Below are positions 15,640 through 22,809 of a stretch of 64,000 nt of DNA, piece after piece. The position numbers and the translations under genes are program-made. Every line of letters starts with the position of its first letter. Within the stretch, counting starts at the first letter, position 1. The notes under the pieces were generated by a model. That model worked only from the letters and a program-made list of their open reading frames with translations, was not told where the DNA came from and made no database searches. The DNA is from DIGJ01 sp041739345 (GTDB lineage: Bacteria; Bacillota; Clostridia; Lachnospirales; Lachnospiraceae), in the NCBI GenBank assembly GCA_041739345.1, contig JBGSNZ010000024.1, positions 1 to 64,000 of the forward strand. Direction: 5' to 3'.

Positions 15640-16509
15640 TTATTTTACATGAATTCCATCATCTTCGATGGTTATCTTTTTGTCTTTGAACAAGTGGCCA
15701 ATTGCACGTTTAAAGGCATTTTTGCTGAGGCAAAATTCCTGCTTTATCTCATTTGCATCTGAACTATCATTAAATGGTAGAAACCCATCATTTTCGAGAA
15801 GCTTTGTAAAGATGAAGTCTGCATCGGAGTTTAGTTGAACAGGTACTTTTTCACGCGTACTTAAGTTAAGTTTTCCATCTTCACGAACATCAGTAACTCG
15901 GGCTTCAATGAGCTCACCACTGATATATTCACGAAATACTTCTTTCTTTGGAATAATTGCAGAATAGAGGTCATCTACGGCAACAAATACTCCAAAATTT
16001 CCACTTGGCTCATATACCCTGCCGGTAATGCGATCGTTTGTGTTATACGGAGATTCTGAACTTAAAGCTTTATAGACATTCATTGTGGCACAAAGACGTT
16101 CGCTTTTATCAATGTATAGGGTAACTAAAACTTTTTCTCCAGTCTGTACACGTCTTGTCTGCTCTTTAAAAGGTAGCAGTAAATCCTTTGCAAGCCCCCA
16201 GTCTAAAAAGGCACCAATTTTTCCGACTTCTAAAACGGTCAATGTAGCAAGTCCATTTAATTGAAGGAGAGGGGTGATTGTAGTAGCAATTGGTCGATCT
16301 TCTGAATCTTTATAAATAAAGACGGTTAAAATATCTCCAATTTTCACATCCTTTGGAACTTGATTGTTTGGAAGTAAGACTTTTTGGGTTTGCTCTGGTG
16401 ACCAGGTCGGACGGCTCTCGCCTTTTTCTGTCCCCGAATCAGTCAGATAAATACCACTATTTGAAAATTCAAGTACTTCTAATTCTTGTGTTTCACCTAA
16501 TCGTATCAT
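15640..16509 (-). CDS. cvfB: CvfB-type S1 RNA-binding protein
   Basis: A 289-residue protein with tandem S1-like domains: about 1-65, 70-135 (GLATLTVLEVGKIGAFLDWG, AKDLLLPF) and 150-215 (ITGRVYEPSGNFGVFVAVDD). A winged-helix end follows at about 225-289 (FCLSKNAFKRAIGHLFKDKK). The order S1-S1-S1-WH and the length match CvfB/YitL, an RNA-binding regulator known from Staphylococcus virulence studies. The start follows the stop of the thioesterase gene without a gap, with GAAAGGAA inside that gene, so the pair is an operon. Confidence 0.9.
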   Translation of the reverse strand: MIRLGETQELEVLEFSNSGIYLTDSGTEKGESRPTWSPEQTQKVLLPNNQVPKDVKIGDILTVFIYKDSEDRPIATTITPLLQLNGLATLTVLEVGKIGAFLDWGLAKDLLLPFKEQTRRVQTGEKVLVTLYIDKSERLCATMNVYKALSSESPYNTNDRITGRVYEPSGNFGVFVAVDDLYSAIIPKKEVFREYISGELIEARVTDVREDGKLNLSTREKVPVQLNSDADFIFTKLLENDGFLPFNDSSDANEIKQEFCLSKNAFKRAIGHLFKDKKITIEDDGIHVK

Positions 16510-17223
16510 TTAATATTCCTTTCTTGTAAATTCAATAATTGCATAAATTGAGTTGTCAATATTACAAAGCATAACCGTACAAAGATCCTTGCCATAAAAT
16601 ACATTAGGAACAATAACATCACCTAAAACAGCTGAGGAACGGTATTCAGCACGCATTTGACCAATAATAAAATCGTTTGGTAAAAAGCATTCTGCCATTT
16701 GCACATACTGCTCATTGTTTACATGATTATTCGTATCAATATTTGAAGAGACTACAGGGAATGATTCTTTTGTTTCAAAATTATCAGGAAGATGTATTTT
16801 CCGAGGAGCATAGTTCATTGGATATTTCGGATCACATCCATAAGGAAGTACTGCTTGTGTAGGTATTCGAACGATCCTATAATTTTCGGTATCCATGTAA
16901 ATCCAAATAGAATTTGCACAAGCATATATTTTGCCATTCTCATTCTTTAAAAGGAAATTTCGATATCCATAAGCGCCTTTGAACTCGTAAGCCCCTGTAC
17001 ATATAGTAAGATTATCTCCTAAACTAGGATATTCTTCTACAACAATCTGCCAAGAATTCAAGATCCAGGCACGTTTTTCTTCTTCTAAGTAATTTAAACC
17101 AACACCGACCGCTTCAGATTGAAAGGTACTGCAATCTTGAAAATAATTTATAATGGCGGATAATGTTAGATGTTTGTCCGGTCCGAGCTCGCTATAACGA
17201 ACTCGACTGTTAAATTGGTACAT
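16510..17223 (-). CDS. Acyl-ACP thioesterase
   Basis: A 237-residue double hot-dog-fold enzyme of the FatA/FatB type. The N-terminal hot-dog begins YQFNSRVRYSELGPDKHLTL, with the conserved AWILNSWQIVVEEYPSLGD. The second half holds the catalytic motif DTNNHVNNEQYVQ. Such enzymes release free fatty acids from acyl carrier protein and help set chain length. GGAGATGAATTT precedes the ATG. It is the first gene of a two-gene minus-strand unit with cvfB. Confidence 0.9.
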   Translation of the reverse strand: MYQFNSRVRYSELGPDKHLTLSAIINYFQDCSTFQSEAVGVGLNYLEEEKRAWILNSWQIVVEEYPSLGDNLTICTGAYEFKGAYGYRNFLLKNENGKIYACANSIWIYMDTENYRIVRIPTQAVLPYGCDPKYPMNYAPRKIHLPDNFETKESFPVVSSNIDTNNHVNNEQYVQMAECFLPNDFIIGQMRAEYRSSAVLGDVIVPNVFYGKDLCTVMLCNIDNSIYAIIEFTRKEY

Positions 17224-17284
17224 AAATTCATCTCCAAAACTAAATAGTGTATCATCATTATAGCATTAATTCTAAAAAAAACTA

Positions 17285-17313
17285 GTGAAATTATGAAAAA
17301 GATGGTATATAAT
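17285..17313 (+). promoter_or_regulatory. Promoter of the HPr-like/CPBP operon
   Basis: GTGAAA at 17285-17290 and TATAAT at 17308-17313 are 17 bp apart, 36 bp before the ATG at 17349. Confidence 0.55.
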
Positions 17314-17348
17314 GAATGATAGAAACTACAAAATAAGGAGGTATGACT

Positions 17349-17582
17349 ATGAAATTCAATAATATTACGGATGTAGATAAGTTTTTTGAAGTTGTAGATA
17401 GTTGCAAGGGGAGAGTTGAACTTGTGTCACAAGAAGGGGACCGTTTAAATTTAAAATCTAAACTTTGCCAGTATGTTTCTTTAGCAAAGATTTTTTCGGA
17501 TGGTACTATTCCAGAACTTGAGATTATAGCATCAGAACCTGAAGACGTAAACAAATTATTAAAATACATGATTCAAAGATAA
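17349..17582 (+). CDS. HPr-like fold protein without the phosphorylatable histidine
   Basis: A 77-residue protein. The pattern of GRVELVSQEGDRLNLKSKLC, then YVSLAKIF and LEIIASEPEDVNKLLKYM resembles the HPr fold of the phosphotransferase system. The segment that would carry His15 has no histidine, and the protein has none at all, so it cannot act as a PTS phosphocarrier. AAGGAGG ends just before an ATG at 17343, so the ATG at 17349, 7 bases away, is the better start. It lies 2 bp before the protease gene and may be made together with it. Function unknown. Confidence 0.6.
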   Translation: MKFNNITDVDKFFEVVDSCKGRVELVSQEGDRLNLKSKLCQYVSLAKIFSDGTIPELEIIASEPEDVNKLLKYMIQR

Positions 17583-17584
17583 GA

Positions 17585-18532
17585 ATGAAAAATGTAAGAC
17601 ACGTTAATGAAATCTTTCTGATTACCGTAGGCATTGCAGTAGTTGCTATGTTTGTATTTGGATCAATTCCTATCGTGCAGGACAAACCATTCATTAACCT
17701 TTTGCTATCTCAGGTAATTTTTGTGATTCCAGTGATTGTGTATCTGGTGATAGGTACGGACAATGTAAAGGATCTTTTGCGAATCAATAAAGTTAGTATT
17801 CCAAATGTTATTTTATTGATTGTCTTCGCGTTTTTTATATCACCCCTATTGTCCTTTTTAAATGCGTTTTCGCTTTTATTTACTACCAATCAAATAACAG
17901 ATACGATTTCTAAGACTGTTTATTCCTATCCTTTGGCTATTAGTTTACTATTGGTGGCAGTAATTCCGGCTATTTTAGAAGAAACAGTTTATCGAGGTGT
18001 TTTTTTTAATGAGTTTCGAAAAATAAATCCTAGAAAAGGAGTCGTCTTAAGTGGTCTTCTTTTTGGACTGATGCATATGAATTTCAACCAATTTATCTAT
18101 GCATTTGTTATGGGAATGATATTTGCATTACTCGTTGAAGTAACGGATTCTATTATTAGTTCTATGATTGTTCATTTTACAATCAATGGAAGTTCAGTAA
18201 TTTTGATGTATTTACTACCAAAGATACAAAACTTAACGAACGGCGTAGCTAAGGAAAATGAACTTGTAAGCCAGACTTTTAATGCAACACAAATTAGTAA
18301 TAAAGTTTTGTTGCCTGTCATTGCTTTTTATGGCGTATTGGCTGTTTTTTCAACAATCGTTGCTTTCTTTATTTTAAAAGGAATTGCTAGCATTGCGAAA
18401 AGACCGAATGCATTAAAAGATTTAATTACAAAAAAATCAAAATCGAAAATGGAATTGTTAGATTCACTTCCGTTGATGTTTGGAATAATGATTTGCTTTG
18501 CTATTATGATTTATAAACAGTATTTTTTTTAA
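17585..18532 (+). CDS. CPBP family intramembrane metalloprotease
   Basis: A 315-residue membrane protein with about eight hydrophobic segments. The three active-site motifs of the CPBP (CAAX protease/Abi) family are present: EETVYRG near residue 132, LLFGLMHMNFNQF about 20 residues later and MIVHFTING. Members cleave within or at the membrane or act in bacteriocin self-immunity; the target here is unknown. It follows the HPr-like gene by two bases and has no strong ribosome site, so translation is probably coupled. Confidence 0.88.
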   Translation: MKNVRHVNEIFLITVGIAVVAMFVFGSIPIVQDKPFINLLLSQVIFVIPVIVYLVIGTDNVKDLLRINKVSIPNVILLIVFAFFISPLLSFLNAFSLLFTTNQITDTISKTVYSYPLAISLLLVAVIPAILEETVYRGVFFNEFRKINPRKGVVLSGLLFGLMHMNFNQFIYAFVMGMIFALLVEVTDSIISSMIVHFTINGSSVILMYLLPKIQNLTNGVAKENELVSQTFNATQISNKVLLPVIAFYGVLAVFSTIVAFFILKGIASIAKRPNALKDLITKKSKSKMELLDSLPLMFGIMICFAIMIYKQYFF

Positions 18533-18537
18533 TAGAT

Positions 18538-18566
18538 AAAGGGAGTGTTTAAAACACTCCCTTTTC
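18538..18566. terminator. Bidirectional terminator
   Basis: AAAGGGAGTGTTT (18538-18550) and AAACACTCCCTTT (18552-18564) form a 13-bp stem around one base, with T-run after it. It serves the convergent CPBP and YjfB genes. Confidence 0.8.
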
Positions 18567-18743
18567 TTACATACTAATATCAATATTTTGTCCAAGATTC
18601 GGATTCACCGATTGTTCCATCATTTTGACCATGGAGTCACCAGCAGATGAAACTGTTGAAAGGCTTTTATCAAGGACTGCAACACTGATTTGAGACATAA
18701 TATTTTGTTCACCCATTGCCATTGATAAAGCAGCTATATCCAT
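18567..18743 (-). CDS. YjfB family putative motility protein
   Basis: A 58-residue protein starting MDIAALSMAMGEQNIMSQIS, typical of the YjfB family, with the middle VAVLDKSLSTVSSAGDSMVK. The family is named from its link to motility regulons; no mechanism is known. The start at 18743 is set by AAGGAGGG eight bases upstream, which rules out an in-frame upstream ATG at 18761. A perfect sigma-D -10 element lies 46 bp upstream, which supports expression with flagellar genes. Confidence 0.85.
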   Translation of the reverse strand: MDIAALSMAMGEQNIMSQISVAVLDKSLSTVSSAGDSMVKMMEQSVNPNLGQNIDISM

Positions 18744-18788
18744 AATTAGCCCTCCTTGCATATATGAAATAATGATATTACAATAAGT

Positions 18789-18814
18789 ATATCGGCATTT
18801 TTAATAAATATTAA
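18789..18814 (-). promoter_or_regulatory. Sigma-D (sigma-28)-like promoter of the yjfB-like gene
   Basis: Reading the minus strand, GCCGATAT (18796-18789) is identical to the sigma-D -10 consensus. TTAA lies 14 bp upstream (18814-18811) as an imperfect -35 element. Confidence 0.6.
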
Positions 18815-18860
18815 ATAAGTAGAAGAAAGGAAATAGTAAAAATAAATCGTTTCACTCAGC

Positions 18861-18891
18861 AAGTTTGTGTCTGCGCTGCGCACACAAACTT
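18861..18891 (+). promoter_or_regulatory. Hairpin in the leader of the thioredoxin-reductase-like gene
   Basis: AAGTTTGTGT (18861-18870) and ACACAAACTT (18882-18891) pair perfectly, with an inner GCG/CGC pairing around CTG. No T-run follows, so it is not a simple terminator. It may protect the mRNA or regulate translation. Confidence 0.4.
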
Positions 18892-18928
18892 GATATGCAC
18901 AAGGAGCAGCGTAGAAAAGAGGTAAAGA

Positions 18929-19852
18929 ATGAGTCATATTTATGATACTATAATAATAGGTTCAGGACCTGCAGGCTTAACCGCAGGGATTTATGGTAAG
19001 AGGGCACAGCTTGATGTGCTGATCATTGAAAAAAGTCCTATGAGCGGGGGACAGATAATAAATACGTACGAAGTTGATAATTATCCTGGTATGCCTGGAG
19101 TTACGGGATTTGATTTGGCAAGCCAATTTCGCGATCATTGTGACAAACTTGGGGTTTCATTTGTTGAAGGTGAAGTGATTAGAGCTGATTTAGATATACC
19201 TATTAAGAAAGTCTGGCTAGATGATGAAAGCTGCTATGAAGCAAAAACTATTATTATTGCAGGTGGAGCAATCAATCGAAAGCTCCTAATTCCTGGCGAA
19301 ATCGAGCTTTCCGGTAAGGGAGTTTCCTACTGTGCAACCTGTGATGGAGCTTTTTTTAGAAACCAAGAGGTTGTTGTCGTTGGTGGTGGAGATGTAGCAG
19401 TAGAAGATGCTATATTTCTAGCACGTGGTTGTAAAAAAGTCTATTTGGTCCATCGAAGAGATAGCCTTCGAGCAGCAAAAACTTTAGTTGCACAGCTCAA
19501 TGCACTTGAAAATGTAGAAATAGTTTGGGATAGCATGGTAGAAAAGATTGAAGGACAAGATTTTGTAGAGTCTGCTGTATTAAAAAATCTGAAAACAATG
19601 GAAACAACACAGGTAAATGTTCAAGGCGTATTTGTTGCAGTTGGCACCATTCCTAATACGGAAATATATGGAGAATCATTGGAACTAAACGAATCAGGAT
19701 ATATTGTTGCAGGGGAAGATTGTGCAACGAATCTGGAAGGAATCTTTGCAGCAGGTGATATTCGTACAAAACATTTAAAGCAAATTATAACGGCAGCAGC
19801 AGATGGAGCAAATTCGATTACAACTGTAGAACATTATTTAAACAGAATATAA
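18929..19852 (+). CDS. trxB: Thioredoxin-disulfide reductase family flavoprotein
   Basis: A 307-residue enzyme with the low-molecular-weight thioredoxin reductase layout. FAD site GSGPAGLTAGIYGKRA is at about 12-27, redox pair CATC at about 135-138 (SYCATCDGAFF), nucleotide site GGGDVAVEDA with HRRDSLRA next, and the C-terminal FAD motif AAGDIRTKHLKQI. It should pass electrons from NAD(P)H, or in some Clostridia from ferredoxin, to thioredoxin; the basic HRRDSLRA motif favours NADPH. AGAGGTAAAGA precedes the ATG. No thioredoxin gene adjoins it, so a different protein partner is possible. Confidence 0.88.
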   Translation: MSHIYDTIIIGSGPAGLTAGIYGKRAQLDVLIIEKSPMSGGQIINTYEVDNYPGMPGVTGFDLASQFRDHCDKLGVSFVEGEVIRADLDIPIKKVWLDDESCYEAKTIIIAGGAINRKLLIPGEIELSGKGVSYCATCDGAFFRNQEVVVVGGGDVAVEDAIFLARGCKKVYLVHRRDSLRAAKTLVAQLNALENVEIVWDSMVEKIEGQDFVESAVLKNLKTMETTQVNVQGVFVAVGTIPNTEIYGESLELNESGYIVAGEDCATNLEGIFAAGDIRTKHLKQIITAAADGANSITTVEHYLNRI

Positions 19853-19882
19853 AGTGTAGAAAACCTTTAAAAACAAAGAAAC

Positions 19883-19911
19883 TTGACTTTCTGCTTCAAA
19901 TTTGATATAAT
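19883..19911 (+). promoter_or_regulatory. Promoter of the NlpC/P60 hydrolase gene
   Basis: TTGACT (19883-19888) and TATAAT (19906-19911) are 17 bp apart, 71 bp before the start codon. Confidence 0.75.
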
Positions 19912-19981
19912 AAGTCCAGAAATTGAATGTAACAAAGTTGTAACAATTGGGAAAAAGATTTAATATTTGGAGGAAGCAGGA

Positions 19982-21322
19982 ATGAAAAAAGTAGTGGCAG
20001 TTAAATCTGCACTTTGCATTGGAGCAGTGGCGATGCTAATTACAGGTGCAAGCGTAGCAAACTCATCGGCAACAGGTGTTTGTACAGAGACAAGCCTTGC
20101 AGGTATTTCATTATCCCTGGAACAATATATGCAAAGTGCGGATGTAGTTAAACTACAAAGCACAGATGGAGCATCCGTTGCGTCGAGCTTGTTAACAAAG
20201 ACACAAGATACAACGCAAGAAACGGTACCTACACAAGAGACGGAGCCGGTAAAAGAAGTTTCAAAATACGAAAATATGGGTATTTCTGTTGCAAATGATT
20301 ATGTAAATATTCGTAAAAAACCAGATACAGAAAGCGAAGTATTGGGAAAGCTGTATCGTGGAGCAGCAGCAACTATTGTAAAAACAGATGGTGATTGGGT
20401 TAAAATTGAGTCCGGAAGTGTTACCGGCTACATAAAGTCAGAGTTTTTAGCAATTGGCTTTGACGCAGAAGAGTTAGAAGATAAGTTTGGAACCAAATGG
20501 GCAACGGTAAATACAACTACCCTAAAGGTTCGTGAAGAGCAAAGTACTGATTCTGTAGTATTAGGTCTTATTCCAATAGGTGAGACGTATGAAGTTCTTA
20601 AAGTATGTGATGACTGGGTCAAAATATTAGTTGATGAAGCTGACGATGGAGAAGAAAGTACCAAAGGATTTGTTTCCAAAGAGTTTGTTGATGTAACAGT
20701 AGAATTTGAACATGCTATTTCAGTGGAAGAAGAACAGGCAGAGATAGAACGTAAGGAAGCGGCAATAAAAGCAGAAGAAGATCGTTTGAAAGCATTGGAA
20801 GAGGAAAAAAGACAACAACAGAGTTCAAACAACTCTAACTCCGGCAATTCCAGTTCAAAGGATTCAAGTTCAAATAATTCAAGCTCAAATAATTCAAGCT
20901 CAAATAATTCAAATTCTAATTCCGGAAATTCTAATGAGGCATCCGATTCAACCGTTTCTTCTGGAGATGGAGCATCAATTGCATCATATGCTCAGAAATT
21001 TATTGGTAATCCATATGTATATGGTGGTACAAGCTTAACAAATGGTACGGATTGTTCTGGATTTACACAGTCTGTATTTTCACACTTTGGCATTAGCATA
21101 CCAAGAACATCAGGATCACAGGCATCTGCTGGTAAGCATGTAAGCTTTGATGAATTGAAAGCTGGAGATATAATTTTGTATGCAAGAAATGGAAGAGTAG
21201 GCCATGTAGCACTCTATATTGGTGGTGGACAAGTTGTTCATGCCAGTACATATAAAACAGGTATTAAGATATCAACTTGGAATTATAGAACGCCATATAC
21301 AGCAAGACGTATTGTTGAATAA
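19982..21322 (+). CDS. Secreted SH3b-NlpC/P60 cell-wall hydrolase
   Basis: A 446-residue exported protein. It has a signal peptide at 1-28 (MKKVVAVKSALCIGAVAMLI). Two SH3b domains lie at about 90-160 (DYVNIRKKPDTESEVLGKLY) and 172-245 (TTLKVREEQSTDSVVLGLIP). A Glu/Lys coiled coil spans about 250-280, followed by a Ser/Asn linker. The NlpC/P60 peptidase is at about 325-446 with Cys in NGTDCSGFTQ and His in GRVGHVALYIGGG. Such enzymes cut peptide stems of peptidoglycan. GGAGG precedes ATG 19982; the TTG at 19967 lies too near the ribosome site. Monocistronic with its own terminator. Confidence 0.92.
   Translation: MKKVVAVKSALCIGAVAMLITGASVANSSATGVCTETSLAGISLSLEQYMQSADVVKLQSTDGASVASSLLTKTQDTTQETVPTQETEPVKEVSKYENMGISVANDYVNIRKKPDTESEVLGKLYRGAAATIVKTDGDWVKIESGSVTGYIKSEFLAIGFDAEELEDKFGTKWATVNTTTLKVREEQSTDSVVLGLIPIGETYEVLKVCDDWVKILVDEADDGEESTKGFVSKEFVDVTVEFEHAISVEEEQAEIERKEAAIKAEEDRLKALEEEKRQQQSSNNSNSGNSSSKDSSSNNSSSNNSSSNNSNSNSGNSNEASDSTVSSGDGASIASYAQKFIGNPYVYGGTSLTNGTDCSGFTQSVFSHFGISIPRTSGSQASAGKHVSFDELKAGDIILYARNGRVGHVALYIGGGQVVHASTYKTGIKISTWNYRTPYTARRIVE
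20866..20910 (+). repeat. Three 15-bp tandem repeats coding the Ser/Asn linker
   Basis: Units AAGYTCAAATAATTC at 20866, 20881 and 20896 encode SSNNS repeats. The last two are identical. Copy number could vary between strains by slippage. Confidence 0.85.
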
Positions 21323-21327
21323 TAGGG

Positions 21328-21361
21328 AAGCTGGTACAATAAAATTGTACCAGCTTTTTTA
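21328..21361 (+). terminator. Intrinsic terminator after the NlpC/P60 gene
   Basis: AAGCTGGTACAAT (21328-21340) and ATTGTACCAGCTT (21344-21356) form a perfect 13-bp stem with a 3-base loop, followed by a T-run. Confidence 0.9.
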
Positions 21362-21554
21362 TTACGTGGATATTAATAAAAGTGTAGTATTCGATAAGGC
21401 TGTAGAAACTTTTGTAGTTGTAAATTTGAACAAACAAACAAACAAAGCTTGTTTCTTGTGAGTTTTTAACGTTTCATACGGAATAAATTAGTTAAATAGG
21501 AAAGAAGACAATTGTTTTCAAAATATTTTGATAATTTAAAGAGAAGAAAGAGAA

Positions 21555-21762
21555 CTGTCCACAATAAATATAGGACTAAAAAAAAGAAAAAACTATTGAC
21601 TGATAAAACCATGTACATTTTGCACAAAAAATGTCGAATTATATTTAATCTTGAAGAATAAGATATAATTATGGAGATGAATGGAAAAAAGTTATCCACA
21701 TCAAAAAAGACTAATTTTTCTCGAAAATATAGTTATACACTGAGTTATCCACTTTATCCACA
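21555..21762. other. Cluster of DnaA boxes in a gene-free AT-rich region
   Basis: TTATCCACA, the DnaA-box consensus, occurs exactly at 21692-21700 and 21754-21762. TTATCCACT at 21745-21753 (one mismatch) abuts the last one, and TTATACACT at 21733-21741 is a two-mismatch copy. CTGTCCACA at 21555-21563 is a weaker copy. All are in the same orientation within AT-rich DNA. The 730-bp stretch 21323-22053 has no convincing gene. No dnaA or dnaN is in the window, so this is either a DnaA-titration or regulatory cluster or, less likely, an origin. Confidence 0.65.
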
Positions 21763-21965
21763 TAAAAATTTAAATCAAAAAGACAAGAAAAAACTTGTCA
21801 AGTTCGAATAAACGTTTTGTACTTTGTGATAAAATGCAATAAAAAGTCTAAAAACTTACGCTTAGGTCTTGACAAGATAATTTTAATGAAATTCAATGAA
21901 AAATATAAAAACAATATAAAAATATCTAAATTATGTGTTAATTTAAAAAAATCGAGAAAATATTC

Positions 21966-21993
21966 TTGATAAATACTCATATTATGGTATAAT
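21966..21993 (+). promoter_or_regulatory. Promoter of hpf
   Basis: TTGATA (21966-21971) and TATAAT (21988-21993) are 16 bp apart, with a TG at 21985-21986 giving an extended -10. Confidence 0.65.
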
Positions 21994-22053
21994 AGTATTA
22001 TAAAAATTAGCACAAACTAATTATAAGACGAACCGATAAAGGAGTTGGACATT

Positions 22054-22581
22054 ATGAGATTCATAATTAGCGGTAAAAACATAGTAGTAACAGAGGGATT
22101 AAAATCAGCGGTATATGAAAAGATAGGAAAGCTTGAAAGATATTTTACTCCTGAAACAGAAATACATGTAACATTAAGTGTTGAAAAAGACAGACAGAAA
22201 ATTGAAATTACGATTCCGATGAAAGGTAATATTGTTCGTGCAGAACAAGTTAGCAATGATATGTATGTATCCATTGACTTAGTAGAAGAAATTATTGAAC
22301 GTCAGTTAAGAAGATATAAAAATAAAATTGTTAATCAAAAACAATCGGCTTTCAATTTAAATCAATCATTTTTAGATGAGGAAAGCCCAGAGGATGAAGA
22401 AATTAAGATTATACGTACAAAAAGATTTGCTATGAAACCAATGGATGCAGAGGAAGCTTGTATTCAAATGGAATTGTTGGGACATAACTTCTTCGTATTC
22501 CGGAGTGCTGAAACGGATGAAGTCAACGTCGTTTATAAACGTAAAGGAAACACATACGGATTAATAGAACCTGAATATTAA
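22054..22581 (+). CDS. hpf: Long-form ribosome hibernation promoting factor
   Basis: A 175-residue protein. The N-terminal domain (1-100; MRFIISGKNIVVTEGLKSAV) is the YfiA/HPF ribosome-binding fold. The C-terminal domain (about 120-175; VRTKRFAMKPMDAEEA-like here IRTKRFAMKPMDAEEACIQM, HNFFVFRSAETDEVNVVY) is the dimerisation domain of long HPF. It stores ribosomes as inactive 100S dimers when growth slows. GGAG and the 9-base spacing place the start at ATG 22054. Its position shortly before secA is the same as in many Firmicutes. Confidence 0.93.
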   Translation: MRFIISGKNIVVTEGLKSAVYEKIGKLERYFTPETEIHVTLSVEKDRQKIEITIPMKGNIVRAEQVSNDMYVSIDLVEEIIERQLRRYKNKIVNQKQSAFNLNQSFLDEESPEDEEIKIIRTKRFAMKPMDAEEACIQMELLGHNFFVFRSAETDEVNVVYKRKGNTYGLIEPEY

Positions 22582-22609
22582 AAATAAGGATTTTGAAAAT
22601 AGTAAGACG

Positions 22610-22637
22610 AAAGGAGCAATTTATTTGCTCCTTTTTT
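22610..22637 (+). terminator. Intrinsic terminator after hpf
   Basis: AAGGAGCAA (22611-22619) pairs with TTGCTCCTT (22625-22633) over a 5-base loop, then T-run. Confidence 0.88.
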
Positions 22638-22727
22638 ATTGTTGTTGATTTACTACTATATTTTAAAAAATTGACAGGAACAGATTTCTAAGAAAAAATA
22701 AAAGTAGAAAAATATAGTTAGAAAGGC

Positions 22728-22756
22728 TTGACATAATGTGAAAAAGAGATTAACAT
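22728..22756 (+). promoter_or_regulatory. Promoter of psuKG
   Basis: TTGACA (22728-22733) and TAACAT (22751-22756) are 17 bp apart, 53 bp before the psuK start. Confidence 0.5.
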
Positions 22757-22809
22757 AAATATATGCTTACGAACTAAACAATTGCTTACTAAACTTGAGA
22801 GGTGATGAG

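Noticed and set aside
20866..20910. Treating the Ser/Asn repeat DNA as a mobile or CRISPR-like repeat
   Set aside because: It is in frame inside the NlpC/P60 gene and encodes a flexible linker.
21555..21762. Calling the DnaA-box cluster the chromosomal origin oriC
   Set aside because: No dnaA, dnaN, rpmH or gyr genes are near, and strand skew cannot be judged from this window. It is kept as a DnaA-box cluster only.
22671..22699. TTGACA at 22671 as the psuK promoter
   Set aside because: No acceptable -10 element lies 16-18 bp downstream; the TTGACA at 22728 has one.
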